Source: Dyella jiangningensis (GTDB taxonomy: Bacteria > Pseudomonadota > Gammaproteobacteria > Xanthomonadales > Rhodanobacteraceae). From it: a stretch of 64,000 nt of DNA. Position numbers and translations under genes: made by a program. Location: positions 1,054,001-1,118,000 of the forward strand of contig CP007444.1 in the NCBI GenBank assembly GCA_000632805.1, given 5' to 3'. Below are positions 16,283-27,028 of the stretch, piece after piece. The notes below the pieces were generated by a model. It was not told where the DNA came from and ran no database searches. It was given only the letters and a program-made list of their open reading frames with translations. Each line of letters opens with the position of its first letter. Positions within the stretch are counted from its first letter, which is position 1.

Positions 16283-17491
16283 ATGTCTAATACTCTGCTT
16301 ACCCGCTAGGAAATCACCCGAGAGGCGGTACGACTGTTCCGCAACTCCAACGCGTTCATCGCATCCATCGACAAGTAGTACAGCGACGAATTCGCCCGCG
16401 ACGGTGCGAAGATCGGCAACTCGCTGCGTATCCGCCTGCCCAATGACTTCACCGTAACCACGGGCACGGTCACTGCCTCGCCGCAGAACACCGTCGAACA
16501 GAACACCACGCTGACCCTGACCAATCAGGACCACGTGGACTTGCAGTACAGCTCGCAGGATCTGACCCTGACGTTGCAGGACTACTCGGAGCGCATCCTC
16601 GCTCCGGCTGTTAACAACCTGGCGGCTGTCGTGGCGGCTAACGTCATGTCGGGTGCGGAGTCGATCTGTAACTACGTCTCCAAGCTCAACGGCAGTGCGG
16701 TGGATACCCCGACCGCTAACGAGTGGCTGCTTGCTGGTGCCTATCTGGACCAGAACTCGGCCCCGCGTGGTCGTCGTCGCGCCATCCTCGACCCGCTGAC
16801 CCAGGCTCGCACGGTTTCCAGTCTGGCCGGCCTGTTCAACCCGACCGGCACCGTCTCCAAGCAGTTCACCTCGGGTGAAATGATGGGTCCGGCGCTGGGC
16901 ATTGAGCAGTGGGCAATGGACCAGACTGTCCTCAAGCACACCACGGGCGCCTACAGCACGCTGGGTACGGTGTCGGGTGCAAGCCAGACGGGTTCCAGCA
17001 TCACCACCTCGGCGCTGGCTGGTCCGCTCAAGAAGGGCGATATCATCACCTTTGCGGGTGTGAACGCGGTCAACCGCCTGACCAAGAACTCGGTCGGTCA
17101 GCTGCGTCAGTTCGTGGTCACGGCTGATGTGGCCGGTGGTGCAACCTCGATCCCGATTTATCCGGCGCTGATTCCGGGCCCGTCCGTGCAGTACCAGACG
17201 GTTGACGTGTCTCCGGCGAGTGGTGCGGCTATCACGGTCGTGTCGCAGGCGAGCGAAGTGTATCGCAAGAACTTCGTGCTGCGTCCTGAGGCCGTGACCC
17301 TGGCAACTGCCGACCTGGTGATGCCGAAGGGTGTGCATGACGCCGGTCGTGAGTCCTACGACGGTATCTCCATGCGCATGGTCAGTCAGTACAACGTCTC
17401 GACGGATCAGTTCATCACCCGTCTGGACATTCTGTACGGCTGGCAGTGGGTGCGACCGGAGTGGGCGTGCGTCGTGGCCGACAAGCTGTAA
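16283..17491 (+). CDS. Major coat protein, P22 gp5-like, two TAGs
   Basis: The 402-residue protein begins MSNTLLTR-TAG-EITREAV and LFRNSNAFIASIDK-TAG-YSDEF, matching the N-arm of P22-type coat proteins. It continues with DGAKIGNSLRIRLPNDF and GPALGIEQWAMDQTVLKHTT, and closes with YNVSTDQFITRLDILYGW. Both TAGs (16,307 and 16,376) are in the first 32 codons, so no coat protein can be made without readthrough. A RBS lies in GAGAGAATCTC before ATG. Length is close to P22 gp5 (430). Confidence 0.92.
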
Positions 17492-17536
17492 TCCATCGGG
17501 GCGGTCTTCGGGCCGCCCCATCTCTCGGAGACATTC

Positions 17537-17836
17537 ATGCCTAACTATTCTGGCGTTTCTACCGACGAGCTTGCCGGCGTTAAGGTCGATACCGTGGTTA
17601 ACGGTTCATCCTAGCCCGTCATCTCGGTCAGCCCCACTGGTTCCCCGTTCACTTACACCGCTCCCGCTTACGGCACGCTCAATATCTCGGGTGGCACCGT
17701 GTCTCAGGTCGCCATCAAGCGTGGCGGCGTGAGTACCAACCTCGGTGGCGTAGTGGGTCATTTCCTGGCGTCCAAGGGTGACCAGTACGTCATCACCTAT
17801 TCGGTGGCCCCGACCCTGAGCTTTATCCCGAACTGA
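17537..17836 (+). CDS. Small late protein sharing a beta domain with the 20,154 gene, one TAG
   Basis: A 99-residue protein with TAG at 17,612 (NGSS-TAG-PVIS). Its C-terminal 65 residues (GSPFTYTAPAYGTLNISGGT to SVAPTLSFIPN) resemble the end of the gene at 20,154-20,711 (ASPFTYTATTGGEVAISGGT to TAAPTMNFLPL). This suggests a shared beta-sandwich used on the head or tail, perhaps as decoration. No named family is recognised. Confidence 0.7.
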
Positions 17837-17837
17837 T

Positions 17838-17981
17838 ATGGACTATTCCAAGCTGGTTTTCCCGCCCTACGAGTACCATGAATACCCTAAATGGGTGGAG
17901 GGCAAGGATGGCCCTGTGATTGTGCAGAATGCCGAGGAAGAAGCGGCTGTGAAGAAACCAACCAAGCGCGAGACTAAGTAA
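17838..17981 (+). CDS. Small late protein (47 aa)
   Basis: The frame starts two bases after the previous stop and overlaps the next start by one base. It begins MDYSKLVFPPYEYHEYPKW and ends in a Lys/Glu-rich tail. Short proteins of this type often sit after phage coat genes; function is not known. Confidence 0.6.
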   Translation: MDYSKLVFPPYEYHEYPKWVEGKDGPVIVQNAEEEAAVKKPTKRETK

Positions 17982-18703
17982 TGTCCAATCCGCTACCGAA
18001 TGCCAGCAGCATCATCAATCTCGCGCTGAAGATGGCCGGCGTTCTCGGTATCGGCCAAACGGCGTCGGCGGAAGATTCCAACGACGCCCTCACCTTGCTT
18101 AACGCCATGCTGGCCTAGTGGCAGCGTAAGCGTTGGCTGGTTTACTCGCTGGATGATGTGAGCTTTGCTGCCACGGGTGCGCAGTCCTATACCGTGGGTG
18201 CAGGGCAGAGCATCAACATCACGCGACCGGATCGCATCGAAGCAGCCTTTGTTCGCCTGGTGAATGGCCCGCAGGCCGTGGACTATCCGCTGGACGTGCT
18301 GGGAAGCCGCGAGGACTACAACAAGATCGCCCTCAAAGGCTTGTCCACGTTCCCGCAGATCGCGTTCTATGACGCCGCTTACCCTTACGGCAACCTCTAT
18401 ATCTGGCCGGCGCCGACCAATCAGTACACCATCCATATCTCTGTCAAGACGCAGCTCAGCAGCTTTGCCTCGCTGACCTAGAACATGGTGTTGCCGCCTG
18501 AATATCAGGAGGCGATCATCTTCAATCTCGCAGCTCGTCTTCGGCCTATGTACGGCCTGCCGCCCGAGCAGTCCATCATCGCGCTGGCTAAGTCGTCCCT
18601 AAGCGTGATCCGTGGGGCGAATGCGCAGATTCCACGCCTGACGTTACCAGTTCAGGTGACGCGAGACTCGCTCTACAACATTTTTGGCGATCAGAGCTAC
18701 TGA
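17981..18703 (+). CDS. Head-to-tail adaptor, P22 gp4-like, two TAGs
   Basis: The 240-residue protein opens with helices (IINLALKMAGVLGIGQTASA, DALTLLNAMLA-TAG-WQRKR) typical of the P22 gp4 packaged-DNA stabiliser. It then has a beta-rich centre and LPPEYQEAIIFNLAARL near the end. TAG at 18,116 is in LNAMLAxWQ, a place occupied by Gln or Glu in such proteins; the second is at 18,479. The protein would close the portal after packaging, ahead of gp10. Confidence 0.82.
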
Positions 18704-20157
18704 TGCAAATCAGCCTGCTATCGGGTGCCTATGAGGCGCGCAGCATCATTGCATCGGCTCAGCGATGCGTGAACCTGTACCCGCAAGTGAATCAATTGGA
18801 ATCGTTCCAGGGCATGCCGTAGACGGCAGGCTCACCGACGCTCATCACGCATTACCCGACGCCAGGGCTGACGTTGCTTGCCACGGCTACCTCTAACGTG
18901 TGGCGCTGCCTCTATAAGGCTACCAACGGCACGCTGTATGGTGTTTGTGGCTAGAACGTCTATTCGATCAGCCCATCTTGGGCTTTGACGCTTCTCGGCA
19001 CCATTGCCGGCAATACGACGCCGTGTTCCATGGCGGACAACGGCACCACCCTTGTACTTGTTGACGGGACAACCAGTGGCTACACCATCACGCTCGCGAC
19101 AGGCGTCTTTGCTCCGCTGGTTGATCCGACGGGTGCATTTGTGGGCGCTGATCGCGTTAGGTATCTGGACACCTTCTTCATCTTCAACAAAAAAGGCACG
19201 CCGATCTTCTACACGTCGCTGAGCAATAGCACAACGTTTGATCCGACGTACTTTGCCAGCAAGACCGGCGCGGGCGATATCCTCGTGTCTATCGAGGTCA
19301 TGCACCGGGAAATCTGGCTGCTTGGCACCAAGACCACGGAAATCTGGTTTGATGCCGGTTCGGCAGCGTTCCCGTTCCAGTCTGTACCGGGCGCCTTCAT
19401 CCAGCACGGATGCGTTGCCCCGGAATCGGTTTGCACGCAGGACATGGCGGTCTTCTGGCTATCCCAGGACCCTCAGGGTCAGGCCATTGTTCTGATGGGC
19501 AGCAACTACAACGCCACGCGCATCTCGACCCATGCGATTGAACATGCGTTTGCTCAGTACAGTACGATTTCTGACGCCATCGGCTACATCTACCAGGAAG
19601 AAGGGCATATGTTCTATGTCCTCAACTTCCCGATCGCCGATGCGACGTGGGTTTACGACATTTCGTCCGGCTTGTGGCACGAACGGACGTGGAATGATAC
19701 CAATGGCTTCGAACATCGCCACCGCTCCAACGTCTTTGCCTTTGCTTACGGCACTTATGTCGTCGGTGACTGGCAAAATGGCAATCTGTACGCTCTTGAC
19801 CAGAACAACTACACAGACAACGGGGCGCCAATTGTCCGCACTCGCGCTTTCCCGCACGTCCTGAACGAGCTGAAACGCGTCATCTATCGAAAGTTTGTGG
19901 CAGATATACAGACGGGCGCCCAAACCGATCCGACACAGGCTGCTCCGCTCATATCGCTTCGTTGGAGCAATGATCGTGGGGCGAGTTGGAGCAACTACAT
20001 TACCTAGCCCTTGGGGGCAGTGGGTCAGTTCATCCAGCAGGTTCAGTTCTTGCGTCTTGGGTTGTCCCGTGACCGCGTGTTTGAGCTGTCATGGTCCTCT
20101 CCGGTGATGACGGCGCTTAATGGTGCCTACGTGGAAGTGGAGGCATCGGCGTCATGA
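18703..20157 (+). CDS. Packaged-DNA stabilisation protein, P22 gp10-like, three TAGs
   Basis: The 484-residue protein (P22 gp10 is 472) begins QISLLSGAYEARSIIASAQR then CVNLYPQVNQ. It has repeated beta blades (VRYLDTFFIFNKKGTP; ISVEVMHREIWLLGTKTTE-like; GGWQNGNLYALDQ-like), consistent with a propeller that extends the tail hub. TAGs are at 18,820 (GMP-TAG-TAG, where the second TAG is Thr-Ala-Gly by frame), 18,952 (VCG-TAG-NVYSI) and 20,005 (NYIT-TAG-PLGAVG). The stop overlaps the next ATG. Confidence 0.85.
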
Positions 20158-20711
20158 GCAACTTTCCGCAGCTCAATATGCCATTCGTGGACAAGAGCGG
20201 GAACATTACGACGCCCTGGATGCGCCTGCTTCAGCAGATGTGGCTTAATCAGGGTGGCGCGAGTGGAAGCCTCGCTGCGCCGGCTGCTGGTAATGCCAAT
20301 CAGCAGTTTAACGTTGCCACGGCCACTTCTAACTCTAATGCCGTTCCCCTTGCCCAGGCTGACAGCCGCTATGCCCCCGTGGCCGGCAATCAAACGCAGT
20401 CGTTTCAGGTGGGCAATGCCGCTGCCGGAAGCAATCAGGCCATTCGTCGCTCACAGGTGGAGGCGCTTTTCCCGTCCTTTGCCGGTGCCGGCGCAGCCAT
20501 CGTTCCGATTACCGTCACAGCCTCACCTTTCACCTACACCGCGACGACTGGCGGTGAGGTGGCTATCTCCGGTGGAACCATCACATCTGTTCAGATCACC
20601 CGTGGCGCCAGTACGATAACGGTCGGAACGGGAAACATCTCTGTGCGTAACGGCGACGCCGTGAAGGTGACCTATACCGCCGCACCTACCATGAATTTCT
20701 TGCCCCTATGA
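20154..20711 (+). CDS. Tail-associated protein without TAG
   Basis: A 185-residue protein that starts FPQLNMPFVDKSGNITTPWM, a common opening of podoviral neck or fibre accessory proteins, followed by an Ala/Asn/Gln-rich stretch and a C-terminal beta domain shared with the 17,537 gene. It has many CAG codons but no TAG. Both ends overlap neighbouring genes by ATGA. The exact role is unknown. Confidence 0.7.
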   Translation: MSNFPQLNMPFVDKSGNITTPWMRLLQQMWLNQGGASGSLAAPAAGNANQQFNVATATSNSNAVPLAQADSRYAPVAGNQTQSFQVGNAAAGSNQAIRRSQVEALFPSFAGAGAAIVPITVTASPFTYTATTGGEVAISGGTITSVQITRGASTITVGTGNISVRNGDAVKVTYTAAPTMNFLPL

Positions 20712-21307
20712 AAAACTTTCTGCGCCTTGCGCAAGGCATCGACGTGATGCCTCTGCTTGCCAAGATCACCCGAAATCCCGAGTGGTGGACGGAAGATACT
20801 TATCTGCGGTCCTATCCTTAGGGGCCGTTCGGTGAGATTGACAGCCTGATCCTCAGGTTCCCTCCGCGCACGGTCTTTGAGATGCAGGAAGATGCGGAGA
20901 AGCATCTCAATGCGCCGGGGTATGACCAGCACGAATGCGTCGATCAGGAGATTTACGGGCGATTGCCGGAGGCCCGTGCTCTTGTCATGCAGTTGATGGC
21001 ACGGGTGGGTGGTACGCGTTTGGGCCGAGTCATCATCAACCGTATCCAGCCCGGTGGCCGCATCTTCCAGCATGCGGATACACCGGCCCACGCCAACTAC
21101 TGGCACCGTCACCATATCGTCCTGTAGAGCGCGCCGGGCGTCGTCTTTGAAGCAGGCGACGAGCAGGTTTACATGGCACCCGGTGAATTGTGGTGGTTCG
21201 ACAACGGCAAGGAAAGGGCCGATGGTTCTGAACCGCCTAAACATCAAGTCTGGAACAACAGCGCCGTTGAGCGCATCCATATGATTGTTGACGTGAGGAT
21301 TGCCTGA
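20708..21307 (+). CDS. Aspartyl/asparaginyl beta-hydroxylase-like 2OG-Fe(II) oxygenase, two TAGs
   Basis: The 199-residue protein has a cupin core with HAD (FQHADTPAHANYWHRHHIVL) and a distal His (PKHQVWNNSAVERIHMI), the metal triad of 2OG-dependent dioxygenases; RIH may bind 2-oxoglutarate. TAGs are at 20,819 (SYP-TAG-GPF) and 21,125 (HIVL-TAG-SAPG); without readthrough the distal His is lost. Related enzymes occur in several phages with unknown targets. It may hydroxylate a virion or host protein. Confidence 0.8.
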
Positions 21308-21381
21308 TGTGGATCTATGACCTTGAGGAAGGCCAGGAAGTGTTTGAATACCTGATGGAACAGGTTTTGGGTGGCGAATGA
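21307..21381 (+). CDS. 24-aa late peptide
   Basis: The frame overlaps the hydroxylase stop by one base and the acetyltransferase start by ATGA. It is an acidic helix (IYDLEEGQEVFEYLMEQVLG). The double overlap supports translation, possibly as a coupling peptide. Confidence 0.5.
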   Translation: MWIYDLEEGQEVFEYLMEQVLGGE

Positions 21382-21833
21382 TCACCTTTGCCGTTGAGCC
21401 GCTTGAGACGTTTGAGCGCGAAGGCGCCGAACTGTTCGACAAGCATTGGGACGAGGTGGCGATCAACAAGGATGTCATCAAGCTCAATATCGATTGGCCT
21501 CAGTACCGCGTGCAGGAAGCCATGGGCGCCTTCTGTGGGGTGGTGGCTCGCCACAAGGGAAAGATCATCGGGTATTGGGTGGGCTTCATCCGTCCGCACT
21601 TTCACTACGCCGACAGCTTGACAGCCTACACGGATATCTATTTCGTGGATAAGGCGTATCGCAAGTCTGGCGTTGGCGCAGACTTGTTCAAACACGTTGA
21701 AAAAGTCCTGAAGTAGCGTGGGGTTCAGAAGATTTTCACTGCCACTAAGCTTCATCTAAACCATTCGGCACTGTTCAAAGCTGCCGGATACCACGAAACC
21801 GAAATCGTGTTTACGAAGCTTTTGGAGGGTTAA
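21378..21833 (+). CDS. GNAT-family N-acetyltransferase, one TAG
   Basis: The 151-residue protein has the GNAT order: a basic N-terminal strand-helix, GKIIGYWVGFIRPH, ADSLTAYTDIYFVDKAYRKS and the acetyl-CoA loop KSGVGADLF, then HLNHSALFKAAGYHETE. TAG at 21,714 follows VEKVLK in the helix after the CoA loop; the last 39 residues, with the closing strands, come only by readthrough. Such phage acetyltransferases occur near ejection genes in P22-like phages. The substrate is unknown. Confidence 0.82.
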
Positions 21834-21835
21834 CC

Positions 21836-22504
21836 ATGGTAGCGGCAGCAGTCGGCGTCGGCGCGGCAACAGGCCTCATTGGCTCCGCTATGTCGTCTAG
21901 CGCATCCAAGAGCGCGGCGAAGTAGCAAGCTCAGGCGGCAAACAACGCTGCCAACCTATCCATGCAGCAGTACAATCAGACGCGACAGGATCTGAGCCCA
22001 TATACATGGTCTGGTGTCAATGTCGGCATGAATGGCTTGGATTCTCGTATGAACGAGTTGACGGCCAATTTCAACCCGACCATGGAGTAGCTAGTCTAGA
22101 CTCCCGGTTATCAGTTCACGCTTGATCAGGGCCTTAAGGCCGCGCAGAACGGATATGCCGCTAAGGGTCTAGGTGTGTCCGGCGCAGCCATGAAGGGGGC
22201 GGCGGACTATGCCTCGGGCCTTGCATAGAACACGCTTTCTCTTGATCAGCAAATCTGGTCAGCCAATCAACAAAACGCTTACAACAAGCTCATGGGTGTG
22301 GCTAGTCTTGGCGAGAATGCGGCAGCACAAACGGGTTCGCTCGGGCAGGGCTATACCAATAGTGCAGTTAATGCTCAGATTGGTGGAGCGAATGCGCTAG
22401 CGGCGGGATAGGTAGGTTCGGCCAATGCATGGGCTAATGGTCTTAACGGCATTGGTAATGCTGCATCGACGTATGCCATGTACAACGCACTGAAGCCAAC
22501 CTGA
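21836..22504 (+). CDS. Ejection/internal virion protein, five TAGs
   Basis: The 222-residue protein has a Gly/Ala-rich hydrophobic start (AAAVGVGAATGLIGSAM), then Gln- and Ala-rich helices and TPGYQFTLDQGLKAAQNGYA, a motif known from phage DNA-transfer proteins. TAGs are at 21,923 (AAK-TAG-QAQ), 22,088 and 22,097 (TME-TAG-LV-TAG-TPGYQF), 22,226 and 22,409. Five TAGs in 223 codons, all in Gln-rich context, is among the highest densities in the window. It probably corresponds to the first of three ejection proteins (P22 gp7-like place). Confidence 0.8.
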
Positions 22505-22517
22505 GGCGGACTAAGAG

Positions 22518-23942
22518 ATGGTCGATATTGATGCAAGCATTCCGTTGCGCGCTGGCGCCAATGTTCAGCCGGTTAATCCGCTGTAGAACTTTGCGCAGGC
22601 GACGGAACTCGCCAATGCCCAGCAAAACCTACTTAATCAGCGCGCCCAGCAGGCGGCTGGACAAGAGTTTCAGGCATCCATTCGCCCGGATGGAACGCTA
22701 GATACCAATCTGCTCAACCAAAGGCTAGCCGCTAATCCGCTGGCTGCGCGTGCCGCTATTGGTGCCTCACAGGCGGGTCAGACCAACGTGCAGACGGCCC
22801 TTTCCAATTTGGGCCTGACGCAGGAATAGGGATATCAGCGAGCCACATACGTGGGTAATGCCCTTGGCTCAATTCTCGCCACGGGCAAGCCTGTCTCGAT
22901 GAAGGACGTGCAGAATGTTGTAGGTGAGCTGGTGGCGACACATGCCATGCCAGCAAAGGAGGGGGCACAGCTCATTGCGCAGGCCGCGTCGGTTCCTCCC
23001 GAGCAATTGACCTCCATGGCTCAGCACTTTTACGCCATGGCGCAGCATTCGGCTTAGATGCTAGCACCGACCGTAAGCGCTATCGATAATGGACCGAATA
23101 TCGGTCTGGTCAACACCAACCAGATGGCGGGTCCGGTGGGCCAGCCGATCGCCACGTTCGGTAAGGGACTTTCTCCGAGCGAGAACGCCCAACAGGTTTC
23201 CGTGGTTGGCCCGAACAACACGCCTAGCATCATGTCGCTTCAGGACGTGCTCAGGGCTCAGCAGGCCAGCAAGCAGGGTGGAAGGGGTGGCTTGGTGCAG
23301 ACCGGCCTTGCGCCTGGCGTTTCCTCCGCTATTGAGGTGGCCTCCAAGGGCGGCGCGGAAATGGGCCAGCAGCTCATTCAAGAGGCTTCGGCCCTTCCGC
23401 AGCAACGCGCAGCGCTTCAGCAGGTTCAGTCGGAAATCGATGCGGCCAATCCGGGCCCGCTCAACGACAAGCTGGCGAAGCTTGGCGGCGTGCTCACGCA
23501 GTTGGGTATCCCGAGTGAGCAGGCGACGGCCTCTCAGCTCATGCATAAGGCCAGCATGTTGAACGTCCTTGGCACGGTGTCCAGCGGACTCGGCACGCCC
23601 ACGGACGGCAAGATGACCGCCGTGCTTACCTCCACGCCTAACGGTGATATGACGCCGCAGGCGGCTAAGGCAGCCACAGGCATGTTGTTGGGCCTGACCG
23701 ACTACAAGCAGGCCAAGGCTGATGCGTGGCAGAAGTATCAGGAACAGAACGGCCCGCAGTCGTTCCAGCAGTTCCAGTCGGAATGGAACAAGACGGTCCC
23801 CAATGCTGCCGCTTTCCAGTTCAACCATCTGCCGCAGGCCGAGCAGGCGAAGTATTGGAACTCGCTGGACAAGAGCCAGAAACAACAGCTCCTTGGCACC
23901 ATGTCTGCTTTCGGCATGCAGTTGACGAAGAATGGCAAGTGA
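22518..23942 (+). CDS. Second ejection protein (P22 gp20-like place), three TAGs
   Basis: The 474-residue protein is Ala/Gln-rich and helical, with LLNQRAQQAAGQEFQ, MKDVQNVVGELVATHAMPA and FQQFQSEWNKTVPN. TAGs lie at 22,584 (NPL-TAG-NFAQA), 22,827 (LTQE-TAG-GYQ) and 23,055. The region after the third TAG could be misread as a separate gene starting at 23,058, but the frame is continuous. Its end overlaps the next ATG by 11 bases. Assignment rests on composition and position before the transglycosylase. Confidence 0.75.
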
Positions 23943-26184
23943 TTACAGCCAACTGATCGCATCGGCGGAGTAGAAGTACAACCTGCCGCCTGGTGTACTT
24001 GCCGGTCTTGTCCAGACGGAGAGCGGGGGTAATCCGCGCGCCACGTCTAACCAAGGTGCTCGCGGTCTGACGCAGATCATGCCGGCGAACGATGCCTCTC
24101 TAGGCGTCAACAATGCCTATGACCCTGCATAGAGCATTGATGCGGGAGCCAAGCTTCTGGCGGAAAACCTCAAGGCCAGCAAGGGCGATGTGATCCAAGC
24201 CCTAAAGATGTACCACGGCGGACCCGATACGTCGCAGTGGGGTCCGAAGACGAAAGCCTATCCTGGCAAGGTGCTATCCAACATGCCGCAGACGCAAGCC
24301 CAATCGGTTGATGACGTTGATGCCATGTTTGGCGCGCAGCCGTCTTCTTCGGCATCGCTGGCACAAGCTCCCAAGGCCATGAGCGTGGAAGATGCAGATG
24401 CCATGTTTGCGCCGCAGGCATCGGCTCAGCCTGAGGCCAAGCAAAGCTGGTCGGATTACCTCAAGAGCCAATATGGCTTGGTGGTCAACCAGTACAAGCA
24501 GGCCGGCCAGAAGATCCTCGACGCTAACAACAAGCTTGGCGCTGGTATTGCGTATGGCGTAAAGCAGGTGATCGACAAGCCTGCCGAATGGGTCATCAAC
24601 CATGAGGGAAATCTTCCTCAACAGGCGCAAAACTTCCTGACGGACCATGGTTTCTCGCCCGAAACAGCCTAGACGTTGTTCCCGATGGGCAAGCAAAACA
24701 ACCTTGCCGGAATTATCAGTGGGCAGCCGTCACAAGCTCAGGCTCAGGATGATGCGATCAAGGCCAATCTCTTGGCTCAATATGGCGATACGCCGCAGTT
24801 TGAGATTGGTAAGCTTGCCGGACAGACTGCCGTAACCGCCCCCGCTTTGCAGTTTGGCGGGGCATTGTTCGGTACGGGCGCCAAGGCTCTAGCGGGTGGG
24901 GCGAGTGAACTGTCTCCGGCGCTTGGGCGTGTCGTGGATAGCGCAGCCAACTTCCTACAGGGGCAGGGTGGTGCTGGGGCTTCTGGTGTGGGTGGTGTCC
25001 TGACCCGTGCCGCTTCTAAGGCCGCTGCTGGTGCCTCTGGTGGCGCTGCCTTTAATGCCCTTACCGGCGCTCCTGTGGGTGCTGGCGCAGGCATTGGCGC
25101 CGCGATTGGTGGCGCTGCCAGCCCGTTGGGGGATGTAGCGCAGAAGGCTGCGCAATCGGCCATTCCCATGCTGGATGCGGAAACACGCGCACTAGCGCAG
25201 AAGGCTGAAAACCTCGGCATCAAGCTTCGTGCCCCGCAGATCACGGACGCGCCCTTTGTTCGATATGCCGATTCGACACTACGCAATCTTCCCGCCATGG
25301 GCTATGGCGAGACGGATGCTCTGTTGCGCGGACAATTCAACAACGCCCTGGCGAAGCAGATGGGTCAGGACGCCCCAAAGATCACGCCGCAGGTGATGCA
25401 GAACGCCAAGACGACCTTGGGCAACAAGTACGATGAACTCGTGCCTCAGTTGGCCGTAAAGCCGGATGAAACGTTGTTGTCGAAGCTTGCCGAAATTCAG
25501 GGAACCGCATCGCAGACAATTACCGATCAGGAGCTTGGCCTCGTCAACAAGCAGATTGACAACGTTCTGAATGGCTTCAAGGATGGTCAGGATATGCCGG
25601 GCGAATATGCCCATAACCTGATCAAGAAGGGTTCGCCGCTAGATCGCCTGATGAACTCGACCAATCCCAACGTGGCTCACATCGTTGGTGATATTCGCTC
25701 GGCCCTGAACGACGCCATGCAGCGCAGCGCACCGGATCAGGTTGCCAAGGAACTGGCGCAGACCAATGCGCAATACAAGGCCATGAAGACCATTGAGCCA
25801 CTGGTGGCTAAATCGCCTACGGGCGATATCAGCCCTGCCGCTCTTATGACGCAGGTCAGCAAAAACTATGGAGGCATGGCCTACAACGGCGGTGGCGACA
25901 TGGGCGACCTGGCCCGTATTGGGCAACGCTTCCTGAAGGAACCGCCGCAGAGTGGCACGAGTCCGCGCCAGATGATCATGAATGCGCTTGGCGGTATCGG
26001 TGGCATCGGAGCTGTTGCAGCTAGTCCCGAGTTGGGACTTTCGCATATCGCTGCTGGCGCCGGTCTTGCTGGAACAGTGGCAGCGGGTCGCGGCCTCAAG
26101 TAGCTGATCAACAGCGACGCCTATTACAACGCCCTGATGGGTCGCCCCAATGGCGAAGTGACCAACTGGCTATTGCAGCGTTAA
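23932..26184 (+). CDS. Ejection protein with lytic transglycosylase domain, four TAGs
   Basis: The 750-residue protein begins with an SLT-type lytic transglycosylase domain: LPPGVLAGLVQTESGGNPRA with the catalytic Glu, ARGLTQIMP, AYDPA-TAG-SIDAGAKLL and ALKMYHGG. In the family the residue before SIDAGA is usually Gln or Glu. TAGs are at 23,971, 24,130, 24,670 and 26,101. The centre is Gly/Ala-rich and may insert into membranes; the rest is helical. It would open the peptidoglycan for DNA entry (P22 gp16-like place). Confidence 0.85.
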
Positions 26185-26429
26185 AACTTGCCCCATTTCT
26201 TCTCGATGGCATCGAGATGGCGTTTAGCGGCGCGCCGGTCGGGGAGGCAGAAAATCATGTCCACGACACGCAAGAACAGCCATAGCGCTACACACGCCTT
26301 AAGAATATCAAGGCCATGCCTTTGATAAAAGGCGATGGTATAGAGCGAGTCATGAGAGATAAGGGCAATTGCCAAGAGAAGAACCAAGACACTCTTTTCG
26401 CACCAAGTGAAATACTTACTGGAAAGCAT
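26181..26429 (-). CDS. Leftward small membrane protein, moron (superinfection-exclusion candidate)
   Basis: An 82-residue protein runs against the late operon between the last ejection gene and the tail genes, where P22 places its immI/sieA region. It has two hydrophobic segments (SVLVLLLAIALISH and ACVALWLFLRVVDMIF) and a basic tail (DRRAAKRHLDAIEKKW). It has no TAG and ends in TAA, so the lysogen can make it. An exclusion role is inferred from place and topology only. Confidence 0.65.
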   Translation of the reverse strand: MLSSKYFTWCEKSVLVLLLAIALISHDSLYTIAFYQRHGLDILKACVALWLFLRVVDMIFCLPDRRAAKRHLDAIEKKWGKF

Positions 26430-26440
26430 CGGACAACCTC

Positions 26441-27028
26441 ATGAGCTATCGAATCCCTAACGGCAAAAGCCAGTTTTTCGATGCCAATGGAAACCCTCTC
26501 TCTGGCGGTAGTGTAGCGTATTATCAGCCCGGTACGTTGACACCGGTAAATACGTATCAAGATTAGGCACTTACAACGATCAACCCGAATCCCATTACGC
26601 TGGATTCGGCAGGCGAATGTGTAGCCTGGGGACCGGATTCCACGGTATACCGGCAGATCGTCAAGGACGCTTAGGGTAATCAGATTTGGGACGCCGTGAC
26701 GGGTATTGGTGGTTTTGCTAATCCCATGACGAGCCAGGGTGATTTGATTGTCGGTGGAGCCTCTGGCGCAGCTTCTAGGCTCGCCATTGGGGCGAACCGA
26801 CAGGTTCCCATCTCCAACGGCACGACGCTCGCATATGGCTCCCTGACGGCCTCTGACGTGGGTGCCGATCCTGCCGGGGCAGCCTCTAGCCTTGGCGGTA
26901 TTGGTGGGCAGGCCACGCTTGTTCTTTCCGGCTACAGCATCGGAACCAATGTTGGCGTGATTACCGTCTCGGCCTCCGGTCCTTCCGGTACGCCGGTCAA
27001 TGGTTAGATTTGGTTCCAGCACGCATGA
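26441..27028 (+). CDS. Tail protein with P22-type head-binding domain, three TAGs
   Basis: The 195-residue protein begins with a P22 tailspike-like head-binding domain (GKSQFFDANGNPLSGGSVAY, TLTPVNTYQD-TAG-ALTTINPNP, IVKDA-TAG-GNQIWDAVT) and ends in a beta-rich stretch. The same domain starts the 27,522 gene, where the second TAG position is CAA. TAGs are at 26,564, 26,672 and 27,005. It would bind the tail hub and perhaps carry the next protein. Confidence 0.83.

Noticed and set aside
23058..23942. A separate gene starting at ATG 23,058
   Set aside because: It is the part of the 22,518 protein after TAG 23,055; there is no ribosome site and the frame is continuous.
24676..26103. A separate gene starting at 24,676
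   Set aside because: It is the middle of the 750-residue ejection protein between two TAG codons.
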